Shown here: piece after piece, positions 10,058 through 17,535 of the stretch
How the letters are laid out: each line of letters opens with the position of its first letter
Position numbering within the stretch: the stretch's first letter is position 1
Origin: Bacteroidaceae bacterium
GTDB lineage: Bacteria > Bacteroidota > Bacteroidia > Bacteroidales > Bacteroidaceae
Reading direction: 5' to 3'
Assembly (NCBI GenBank): GCA_017651245.1
Contig: JAGCDQ010000051.1
Span: forward strand, 56,536 to 120,535
Length of the DNA stretch: 64,000 bases
Translations under genes and position numbers: made by a program
The notes under the pieces: generated by a model
Database searches by the model: none
Seen by the model: the letters and a program-made list of their open reading frames with translations, nothing else
Told to the model about the DNA's origin: nothing

Positions 10058-11386
10058 TTAATTGCCATCTGGCTTTACAATGTCCACGAAGGGTCCATCG
10101 TTCCAATGAAAAGTGCGCCAGTCATCAGGTTTAGATGGAGTGAATGGTGTATAATCCTCACGAAGAAACTCTGCAATCGGGAGATTCAGCCCTTTCATTT
10201 CCTCAACAATCATCTTGGAAATTTCATAGGCACCATAAGGATTGAAATGCGTGTTATCTTCAAAAGCATTGGCTTGACCTGGGTAGGTGTGCGCGGGATA
10301 ATGAACAAAAGCATGCTTACTGTTTTCCACACCCAACGTTTCATAAAACACGCGAGTCATATCATGAAGTTCTATCAATTGGACCCCCAAATCTTTTGCT
10401 GCCCATCGCATTGCTTCTGGATAATTGGAATGTGTTTCCTGTATTTTCCCATTTCCATCAAACGATCGGCGTTGTGTAGGAGTGACAAAGATAGGAGTCA
10501 CTCCTTTAGCACGAGCCTCATCAACAAATTGCTTCAATGCATACACATAATTGTAGAAAGCTCCACTACCAGGACGTTTTTCCTTCTGGTCATTGTGTCC
10601 AAACTCCATGAAGAGATAATCACCTTCCTTCATCAGGGAGACAATTTTCTTCAGACGTCCAGCCGCAATGAAAGATGTTGCAGTTTCCCCACTTTCCGCA
10701 TAATTTGCAATCGCCACCTGGTCAGTAAACCAACGAGTGATCATCTGTCCCCAAGATGCCCAAGGTTCATAATCTTGGTCAACAACCGTAGAATTTCCGC
10801 AAAGCCAAATTGTCGGAACATCATTTGCTGGTTCTATGGTAATAGAAGAAACTGCAGGCATATCACCATTCACCTCTATCGTCAGCTTATCATCCCAATT
10901 CATCTTTCCTTCTTCACGCTTCTTGATACGCACATAGTCCATTTTACCATCAGGAAGATGAATGGTCGTATTACGTTTATTCACCACAAAGGAACACGTT
11001 TTGAATTCTCCTCTTTTCGTCTCTACATTTTGGATGAAAAGACGACGTGATTCTGCTCGAACAGTTGTATTTCCTTTCGATTTCATCGAGCCCAACGTAA
11101 CTGTGACCTTGTAATTTCCATCTGGTACTGCAACAGAGAAATAGAAGATTCCATCCGACAAGCGATAGGTTTCATTCTGAGACTTACGAGCCTCAGCAAT
11201 GACTTCCTGAAAATCATATCCGTATCCTTTCTCTTCGGTATAAACATCTGAAAACTTCACTTGGATAGCCTCCTTATCTCTTCCATCAAAGGAAAAAGTC
11301 TGTGCCATTAGAGGCATAAAGATTGTCTGAATCGACAAGAAAAAGAGGATAAAAAATCGTTGTTCGAACAAATTCATTTGCATCAT
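10058..11386 (-). CDS. Rhamnogalacturonan acetylesterase-like SGNH hydrolase (CE12)
   Basis: 442 residues with an N-terminal signal peptide (FILFFLSIQTIFMPLMAQ). Residues about 30-185 form a beta-sandwich that resembles a galactose-binding module. The C-terminal half has SGNH blocks: WLCGNSTVVDQ (nucleophile Ser), YLFMEFGHNDQKEK (Asn block) and EDNTHFNPYGAYEI (catalytic Asp/His). This is the order in CE12 enzymes that remove acetyl groups from rhamnogalacturonan-I. It is 66 bp downstream of the GH2 gene and near a GH105 gene, consistent with pectin use. Start may be any of three closely spaced Met codons (11386, 11383, 11377). Confidence 0.85.
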   Translation of the reverse strand: MMQMNLFEQRFFILFFLSIQTIFMPLMAQTFSFDGRDKEAIQVKFSDVYTEEKGYGYDFQEVIAEARKSQNETYRLSDGIFYFSVAVPDGNYKVTVTLGSMKSKGNTTVRAESRRLFIQNVETKRGEFKTCSFVVNKRNTTIHLPDGKMDYVRIKKREEGKMNWDDKLTIEVNGDMPAVSSITIEPANDVPTIWLCGNSTVVDQDYEPWASWGQMITRWFTDQVAIANYAESGETATSFIAAGRLKKIVSLMKEGDYLFMEFGHNDQKEKRPGSGAFYNYVYALKQFVDEARAKGVTPIFVTPTQRRSFDGNGKIQETHSNYPEAMRWAAKDLGVQLIELHDMTRVFYETLGVENSKHAFVHYPAHTYPGQANAFEDNTHFNPYGAYEISKMIVEEMKGLNLPIAEFLREDYTPFTPSKPDDWRTFHWNDGPFVDIVKPDGN

Positions 11387-11409
11387 TTTTTGTTCCCTTA
11401 CTGGGAAAA

Positions 11410-11445
11410 TATTTTTTCCTAACGAGGGAATTATTTTTTCCTAAC
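11410..11445. repeat. Two 14-bp direct repeats upstream of the CE12-like gene
   Basis: TATTTTTTCCTAAC occurs twice (11410-11423 and 11432-11445), with starts 22 bp apart, about two helical turns. The gap between GH2 and CE12-like genes is only 66 bp, so these may be an operator or a simple duplication. No known regulator site is recognised. Confidence 0.5.
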
Positions 11446-11452
11446 TATGTAC

Positions 11453-14446
11453 TCATTTTAGCGTCGGCTTTAATTCATCCGGCGAGCCCTTCGTGTACAT
11501 ATTAACTTCTCCTGCCACTTTCGTGAACAAATCGGCTATTCGTTGAGTGTCTATCGTCCATTGCGGCATAAATTGATCAGATTGCATATAGTGAAGTATG
11601 GACTCTCGCATCTGACGAGCTACTACACGTCGATCCAGATTATTCGAGATGTCCATTGTCGTCATCACCAACTTTCCCTTCCCCACATTTGCTTCAAAAA
11701 GCATGCCAATCTTGCGAGAAACAAACCATGTGTCAATGCTTTGCACAAGAGGCTGGAAATCCTTTGGGAAATCCGTGAATTGCATCACTTGTGCGCGATT
11801 CACCAACTCCCACCATTGCATATCCGAATGATAATCAGTCGGGAACAGGTCAAAGATGGAATGGGTGTTCTCCACAAAGATGCCAGTCGTATGCGGCGGA
11901 CGCATCTTGAACCAAGAAGTATTCCAGAAAACAGGCGTGAATTGTTGCACCACCTCTTTACCATAAGTGACTTTTCCAGCAGCACACACTAACACTTTCC
12001 CGCCTTTGTTCAATGTTTTTATTGCTTTCTCATCCAAGGAATCCGTCACATAAACGCCCTTAGGTTCAAGTTTCTTTTCATTCTGAATCTTCTCGGAAGG
12101 TGCAGAAGGATAAACCCAAAAATTCCAACGATTAACAGCCTCCGAACCTGGAACAGAAACAACAAGCGTCATTTTTGTTGGTTCCTTGACATCATCAAGT
12201 GGCACAGATATCTCTCCCAACTCAATATTTCCACCTATAGGCAAATCAAGGGTTGGTAGTTCACCTTCTGCATACACCTCCTCTGAAGGAATGGATGACA
12301 CAGATTGGTTCAGAACGACATTACCCGTCTTATAAATTGTCCACGATGGTGTCACACCTTTCATTTCATGACCCGAGAACTGACTCAACTCAACACTTGC
12401 CTTAAAGGTTTCATCATTCTTGAATGTAAACTTCTCCATTTTCGCCAATGGTACGACAGGAGAACAGAACTCACGGAATAGGTTGTTCGTCATATATCCC
12501 TTGTCATCAAAAAAAACATCCGTCACACCCACCAAAGCAGTACCTTGTCCTGAATAATCATTCAACGAGAGCAACTGAAAACCTGCATACTTGGGTGTTC
12601 TTAACGTGCGTTCAATCTCTGCCTTGTAACACAATGCCTGAAGTTTTCCCGACGCCATCATGAAGTTACGAGCTCGCGACTCCATACCATTGTCCCTCAA
12701 CAAATCGCGGAATATCTCGAAATTCTTTGCTTTGTTCACACCCGTGTATTTGCCAATTTCGTCAAAGTTAGGAAAGGCACACCACTGACCCGTCTCGTGA
12801 CTGACAAACGGCATCGTGATAGGAGTGTTTGGCATATCTTTCCCATTATAAGTGGTGATGTTTTTCTCGAAGGTCACCACCGACTCTGGTGCACTTCTTG
12901 ACCATTCGCTCAAACCTCTGGCACCAGCTTTCACCGCATACTCGCTACCTGGCTGCCAAGCCCATCCACCACCGACACTGAATCCACAATACAAATGACG
13001 AGGATCATATGCCTTCATCGCAGCCACATGCTCCGTTGACCATTTCACCCAATCTCCTGCTGGCTCATTGCCGAAAGCATAAAAAGTGAACGATGGATGA
13101 TTACCGTATTCATTCACAATAGCAATACTTTCATCCATCAGGTACTCATCAATGGGTTCTCCCCTACCCAACCTCACTCCATGATTTGGCCATGAAGGAC
13201 CTTCTGGCTGAAGATAAAAGCCTGTCATATCGGCAGCAAGGAATGCCGCTTCTGGCGGACAATAGCTATGGAAACGCATGTGATTGAGACCATACGACTT
13301 GCAAGTTCTGAATAGTTTCAGCCAAGATTCCACATCCATCGGAGGATAACCTGTATTAGGGAAGTCACAATTCTCCACCGTACCACGTAAAAGAATCTCA
13401 TGCCCATTCAAGTAGAACATCTTATCTTTTATCTCCAGTTTCCGCATTCCAAAAACAGTTTCCTTACGACATACATCTCCATCCTTGGCTTTCACCTCCA
13501 CTTCCAATCGATAAAGTTGCGGATTAAATTCATCCCATAGCAACATTCCCTCCCCCATCTGCAAAGTAATATCGCAGAGAACCACCTTTGAGTCATTCAG
13601 CATCACCTCCACAGGCTTGCTTTCCACCACATGCTGTCTATCGGTATTGAACGCTGTAGCCCTCAATGTGACAGTTGCTTTCCGTGATTTGTAGTCAAGC
13701 ATCTCCAAATGTACCCGTGCTGTTCGCGAATCGATATCGGGATAAACATTCACCTCGTCAATTGAGTTAAACGGCTGTAATTCAATCTTTCCGACGACGC
13801 CATTCCAATCTCCTTGAGTCTGATCAGTCACAGAATGTGAATCCTGTCCCACTTTCACCGTTTCAGGATCATTATCCACACAGATAGCAATCGTGTTCTC
13901 TCCTGGCTTCAGCAAACCATACAAATAAAATACATGAGGGACAGACAGTGAGTTCTGAGTTCTCTCCACTTTCTCACCATTCACCCACACCTCCGTTGTG
14001 ATGTGTGGACGTTCAAGATACAGCGTGTACATGGGTACAACCTCATTCTCTGGCAATCGTACAATCTTCTTATACCACGCCTTCCCCACATAATGCTTAT
14101 CGGGCGTCAAGAAAAACTGCAATTTCATATCCTTTCCTGGCTGACGATATTTCGCCATATAAGGATTATAGAAATAGCTGGAATCATACAGCGAACCCAC
14201 CCATCTCGTATCCACACTGATATCATCGCCCTTCAGTTGCTGTGGCATCGAAGCGGGCAACGTGATAACATCATTCAATTTGTAATCAGGCAGGAACCAT
14301 TTTTCTTCCACACCCTTCCCTTCTCGGTCAATCTGAAAATCCCATGCTCCGCTCAAATCAATCGATTGAGCAAAACTCGTCAAGAAGAAAGATAGAACAA
14401 GGGCACAAGCCTCCAATCGTCTTACAATAAATAGGTCATTTCTCAT
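11453..14446 (-). CDS. Glycoside hydrolase family 2 (beta-galactosidase-like)
   Basis: 997 residues with a signal peptide ending around FFLTSFAQS. Order: sugar-binding jelly roll (about 30-230, LSGAWDFQIDREG), Ig-like domain (about 235-330), TIM barrel (about 335-640), then extra beta domains to the C-terminus. The barrel has FYAFGNEPAGDW (acid/base Glu) and PFVSHETGQWCAF (likely nucleophile Glu). Similar proteins occur in Bacteroides pectin (RG-I/RG-II) loci, and the neighbours here are CE12-like and GH105 genes. It is probably periplasmic. Exact sugar (beta-galactoside, glucuronide or other) is not decidable from sequence. Confidence 0.88.
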   Translation of the reverse strand: MRNDLFIVRRLEACALVLSFFLTSFAQSIDLSGAWDFQIDREGKGVEEKWFLPDYKLNDVITLPASMPQQLKGDDISVDTRWVGSLYDSSYFYNPYMAKYRQPGKDMKLQFFLTPDKHYVGKAWYKKIVRLPENEVVPMYTLYLERPHITTEVWVNGEKVERTQNSLSVPHVFYLYGLLKPGENTIAICVDNDPETVKVGQDSHSVTDQTQGDWNGVVGKIELQPFNSIDEVNVYPDIDSRTARVHLEMLDYKSRKATVTLRATAFNTDRQHVVESKPVEVMLNDSKVVLCDITLQMGEGMLLWDEFNPQLYRLEVEVKAKDGDVCRKETVFGMRKLEIKDKMFYLNGHEILLRGTVENCDFPNTGYPPMDVESWLKLFRTCKSYGLNHMRFHSYCPPEAAFLAADMTGFYLQPEGPSWPNHGVRLGRGEPIDEYLMDESIAIVNEYGNHPSFTFYAFGNEPAGDWVKWSTEHVAAMKAYDPRHLYCGFSVGGGWAWQPGSEYAVKAGARGLSEWSRSAPESVVTFEKNITTYNGKDMPNTPITMPFVSHETGQWCAFPNFDEIGKYTGVNKAKNFEIFRDLLRDNGMESRARNFMMASGKLQALCYKAEIERTLRTPKYAGFQLLSLNDYSGQGTALVGVTDVFFDDKGYMTNNLFREFCSPVVPLAKMEKFTFKNDETFKASVELSQFSGHEMKGVTPSWTIYKTGNVVLNQSVSSIPSEEVYAEGELPTLDLPIGGNIELGEISVPLDDVKEPTKMTLVVSVPGSEAVNRWNFWVYPSAPSEKIQNEKKLEPKGVYVTDSLDEKAIKTLNKGGKVLVCAAGKVTYGKEVVQQFTPVFWNTSWFKMRPPHTTGIFVENTHSIFDLFPTDYHSDMQWWELVNRAQVMQFTDFPKDFQPLVQSIDTWFVSRKIGMLFEANVGKGKLVMTTMDISNNLDRRVVARQMRESILHYMQSDQFMPQWTIDTQRIADLFTKVAGEVNMYTKGSPDELKPTLK

Positions 14447-14476
14447 TGTTAGTTAGTGATTTTGTGTGCGAAGGTA

Positions 14477-14511
14477 TAAAAAAAGCGGCAAACTCACAAG
14501 AGTATGCCGCT
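14477..14511 (-). terminator. Rho-independent terminator of the ferredoxin gene
   Basis: On the minus strand AGCGGCA (14511-14505) pairs with TGCCGCT (14490-14484) and is followed by a run of T residues (14484-14477), 42 bp after the ferredoxin stop codon. A one-mismatch -7 box (TACCTTCG, 14476-14469) directly follows and may drive the GH2 gene. Confidence 0.8.
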
Positions 14512-14552
14512 AAAATCATAAAAACACGTGTAAATAAACACGGTAACTATCC

Positions 14553-14726
14553 TTACTCACCTGGAGCGATAGCACCTGCAGGACAAGCATCAGCGCAAGT
14601 ACCGCAATCTACACATGCATCAGCATCAATAACATACTTGCCATCGCCTTCGTTGATAGCACCTGATGGACACTCACCTGCGCAAGTTCCACACATTACA
14701 CAATCGTCACTAATTACGTAAGCCAT
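14553..14726 (-). CDS. 2[4Fe-4S] ferredoxin, 57 residues
   Basis: A short gene of 58 codons including stop. The protein begins MAYVISDDCVMCGTC and shows two classic cluster motifs, CVMCGTCAGECP and CVDCGTCADACP, each C-x2-C-x2-C-x3-C-P, ending in GAIAPGE. It is the clostridial-type low-potential electron carrier of anaerobes, cytoplasmic, probably serving pyruvate:ferredoxin oxidoreductase and related enzymes. It has its own promoter and terminator and is therefore a single-gene unit inserted between the GH2 and DUF4837 genes. Confidence 0.97.
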   Translation of the reverse strand: MAYVISDDCVMCGTCAGECPSGAINEGDGKYVIDADACVDCGTCADACPAGAIAPGE

Positions 14727-14785
14727 AAAATAATTTACAATTTAACAATTTACTATTTACTATTTATAATCTCTCATTGAGGGTG

Positions 14786-14818
14786 CAAATGTAGGAAAAC
14801 TTTTCGTTTCCTACCAAA
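14786..14818 (-). promoter_or_regulatory. Predicted promoter of the ferredoxin gene
   Basis: Minus-strand TACATTTG (14793-14786) fits TAnnTTTG and TTTG (14818-14815) lies 21 bp upstream. The leader to the ATG at 14726 is about 50 nt and made of AT-rich ATTTACT-type repeats. Confidence 0.65.
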
Positions 14819-14858
14819 TTTTAGGTAGAGAAAATGCTTTTATCCACCAAAATCATAC

Positions 14859-15848
14859 TTATTTATGAGTACCTGGCACAAAAAAGACTGTCTGCAAGGC
14901 GGCTTCCAAGGGTCGAATGATGGGACGTTTCTTTTTGTCGGGAGCAAACACAAAACCTTCCACAATCAGCAAACGGTCACGCACAATGTCGGGATAGGCA
15001 TAGCACACAAAAGGTCCGCCCATCGCATCATTCCGCATATCCCACAAACCACGCATGGTGAGCACATCATTCTCCTCCACCTTCATCGAACGAACCGACA
15101 CGGTTCGGAAATCTGTTTCCATCCATTGGTCTTCTCTGTCACCTGGGATGTTCACCTTCATCACAGAGTCACGCACTTCCACCCATCTTTCTTCTGTCAA
15201 GTCTTGCATGGGAATCGTATAAAGGCACACATTTTGTTTGAAATCTTGTTTGCTTGCCGATGCCCAAAGAAAATTCTTTCCCTCTTTCATGTCATCAATT
15301 TCTTCTGGCACATTCATGCTCACCCCGAACAATGTCTGTGTCTTTCTTGTCACCACACCACTATGATGTTTTTCTAACAAAGCACGTTCGCGAGCGAATT
15401 CATTCTCGTTAAAGATATCCAACAATTGTTGACTTTCCTGTTGTACCAATGTCACAAGAGACTTGTAGTCAGGAGCAAGCAGATGAACCACCACCTGGGG
15501 ACGAGCATACCTATCATGCAACACACCCATGACTGGTTCCCTTGTTTTCTTGTCAATATCCACCGTCAGAATATTGGCATAATATTGGAACGTTCCCTTG
15601 AAAGCTTCTGGATTGATGTACGTCACGCGGAAATTGCCTTCTCGCTGTGGAAGTCCAAGAATTGGCGCCTCCACCACTTCCACCAAATGCTGTCCCATTT
15701 CGGTTTTCAGCCACTCCTTATCAGCGACCACCAACAGCTCGTAAGGTGCACTTTGCACCTTTCCTTTTACGGCAGATTTCTTCTCATTGCCCGATGAACA
15801 GCTTGCCAACAGGCACACACACATTAATATATATATACAATGTCTCAT
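14859..15848 (-). CDS. DUF4837 family lipoprotein
   Basis: 329 residues. The N-terminus is a lipoprotein signal (MCVCLLASCSSGNEKK, Cys at about 16). The body begins YELLVVADKEWLKTEMGQHL and matches the pattern of DUF4837, a family restricted to Bacteroidetes, with no known function. It overlaps the end of the GH105 gene by 4 bp, so it is translationally coupled to it, although the link is probably historical rather than metabolic because DUF4837 genes occur in many contexts. No catalytic motif is apparent. Confidence 0.8.
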   Translation of the reverse strand: MRHCIYILMCVCLLASCSSGNEKKSAVKGKVQSAPYELLVVADKEWLKTEMGQHLVEVVEAPILGLPQREGNFRVTYINPEAFKGTFQYYANILTVDIDKKTREPVMGVLHDRYARPQVVVHLLAPDYKSLVTLVQQESQQLLDIFNENEFARERALLEKHHSGVVTRKTQTLFGVSMNVPEEIDDMKEGKNFLWASASKQDFKQNVCLYTIPMQDLTEERWVEVRDSVMKVNIPGDREDQWMETDFRTVSVRSMKVEENDVLTMRGLWDMRNDAMGGPFVCYAYPDIVRDRLLIVEGFVFAPDKKKRPIIRPLEAALQTVFFVPGTHK

Positions 15849-17164
15849 TTTTCCAATAATTTAAAGATTTCTGTTCCACAAAGCAAGAAGCAACCTAACC
15901 CAAAATCATCAAAGTCGGGTTCCTTTGTATAAGTGACAGGTTGTGCATCTTTCGGCTCCTTACCCGTACCCTGCACATAACCCAAGAAGCCATTCGCATG
16001 CAGACAAGTCTTCACCATCGCTTCCCAACTCGTATAAATAAGGGGGGTGTACTTTTTCCTTGGAAGATACCCGTGACGCACACCCCAAGCCATACCATAA
16101 ATGAACAAAGCCGTACCAGATAATTCTGCACCACCGTAATTACTTTCATCATGCAATGACACATTCCAGAATCCATCTGAACGCTGGCACTTCACGAGTG
16201 CTTTTGTCATTGCCAGATAATCCTTCTTATAATCGTTGAAATGGGCATCCACACCAATATCCGTCCACTTTTTTGTGCCCAATAGTTCCCAATATTGTGG
16301 CACTTGAGCACCATCAGCCAGCAACATCGCATCCATCGCACGCACCAAGGCTGCATACACCCATCCATTGCCACGACTCCAATAACAATCCTCCCCGTTT
16401 GGCTCTTTGTATGGAGGCACAAAATCCTTGTCACGCCACCACAATCCATCAGTGGTATTGAACAATCCTCCACCAATTGTATTGCGTGCCATTTCATACA
16501 TTTTCCAACCTTGCTCCGTATAACGAGAAGCCTCCTTATCGCCTTCGAGATGACGTAATCTTGCCAATTTTGAGAACACTGGCAATCCCATTTGAATCGC
16601 ATCAATCCACGTCCAATCACTTGCACTACCAGCAGACTTATCTTGACCGCCAATCACCCAAGGGATGTCATTTGCCGCAATCACATTATCCATACATTCC
16701 CTCGTGGGCGCAATAAGCAATTCAGACCCACGAATCTTATCCTCCCGTTTCCGCTCTGCCGCACTCGTCGAAGCCGATCGAACATACTGATAGATATCAA
16801 GATAGGTTTGACAGCAGCAGTAATCGTCCGCATCACGTGTGGTCACGCCATTACGTGGCTGCCATTTGTGCGCCTCACCCCAATCATAAATGTATTTCTT
16901 GTAGATTTCATGTTTTGTGCTCCCCATCAATCGTTCCACCTCTGCCAAAGCCATCAATCCCTCGAAATACACGCCTCTCGTCCAAAGATTCGACGGGCGT
17001 TCCTTTCCCACAAATGTTGGCTTTCCCGGATCAGGGTATTTCTGCATGAAATGGTCATTTGCCAATTCCAACATATGTATCACCTCCTCTTGTTGAGGCT
17101 GAGCAATCAAATCCAAACTGAATAAGAAAAGAAAAATAGAAACAATCAAGACGTTCTGTTTCAT
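15845..17164 (-). CDS. Unsaturated rhamnogalacturonyl hydrolase (GH105/GH88-like)
   Basis: 439 residues with a signal peptide (MKQNVLIVSIFLFLFSLDLIAQ). The (alpha/alpha)6-barrel family signature is visible in NLWTRGVYFEGLMALAEVE, ASDWTWIDAIQMGLPVFSKL (catalytic Asp region), CYWSRGNGWVYAALVRAM and GGAELSGTALFIYGMAWGVR. GH105 enzymes hydrate the 4,5-unsaturated sugar left by rhamnogalacturonan lyases. First gene after a -7 box at 17193-17186. With the CE12-like and GH2 genes it makes a small pectin module, but no SusC/SusD pair or lyase is present in the window. Confidence 0.88.
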   Translation of the reverse strand: MKQNVLIVSIFLFLFSLDLIAQPQQEEVIHMLELANDHFMQKYPDPGKPTFVGKERPSNLWTRGVYFEGLMALAEVERLMGSTKHEIYKKYIYDWGEAHKWQPRNGVTTRDADDYCCCQTYLDIYQYVRSASTSAAERKREDKIRGSELLIAPTRECMDNVIAANDIPWVIGGQDKSAGSASDWTWIDAIQMGLPVFSKLARLRHLEGDKEASRYTEQGWKMYEMARNTIGGGLFNTTDGLWWRDKDFVPPYKEPNGEDCYWSRGNGWVYAALVRAMDAMLLADGAQVPQYWELLGTKKWTDIGVDAHFNDYKKDYLAMTKALVKCQRSDGFWNVSLHDESNYGGAELSGTALFIYGMAWGVRHGYLPRKKYTPLIYTSWEAMVKTCLHANGFLGYVQGTGKEPKDAQPVTYTKEPDFDDFGLGCFLLCGTEIFKLLEK

Positions 17165-17185
17165 TTATTTGAGCGATTTTGAAGA

Positions 17186-17193
17186 CAAAGGTA
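17186..17193 (-). promoter_or_regulatory. Predicted -7 box of the GH105-DUF4837 unit
   Basis: TACCTTTG on the minus strand, 21 bp upstream of the GH105 start codon. No good TTTG is found at the normal upstream distance, so the -33 element is weak or replaced by an activator. Confidence 0.5.
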
Positions 17194-17275
17194 GCGAATA
17201 TTTGAATATTCTCGACTACATTACAAGAATAATTTTAGTTTTTTCGCTTTCCTTAACCTTTTTCTCTAAAAAATA

Positions 17276-17307
17276 TTTGTTTTTTCTATTAACATTCAAT
17301 ATCTTTG
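17276..17307 (+). promoter_or_regulatory. Predicted promoter of the T6SS/Ubl operon
   Basis: TTTG (17276-17279), 20 bp spacer, then TATCTTTG (17300-17307), an exact match to the Bacteroidetes primary sigma pattern. It points into the operon starting at 17536. No other promoter of this quality was noticed inside the following 29 kb, where most genes are separated by fewer than 60 bp. Confidence 0.7.
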
Positions 17308-17535
17308 CGACAAATTTACCTCTTTTCGGCAAAAAAGGAATTCACCAAAACCATGACGGCTTTTAACGAGCCCTATTCCTTTCTGTATGCAGTTAATAGA
17401 CTGAAAGACACCCTCTTGCAAACAGGTAGGGTGAAGTAAGAATATGCATTTAACTCAGAAAAAGTTGGTGGCGACATATTAAAAGCAGCATACTTCCATA
17501 TTTAAGAATCTAGACTTATATTAAACCTATCACCT
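17308..17535 (+). other. Long 5' leader of the T6SS operon
   Basis: About 220 nt separate the predicted start of transcription from the tssH ATG. The leader contains a 28-codon reading frame (ATG 17353, TAA 17437-17439; product begins MTAFNEPYSFLYAVNRLKD) and an inverted repeat CACCCT (17409-17414) / AGGGTG (17428-17433) overlapping its end. Whether this is a leader peptide, a riboregulator or only spacer cannot be told from one sequence. Confidence 0.35.

Noticed and set aside
10106-11050. 314-codon plus-strand frame opposite the CE12-like gene
   Set aside because: Shadow frame of a clear SGNH esterase; no recognisable motif.
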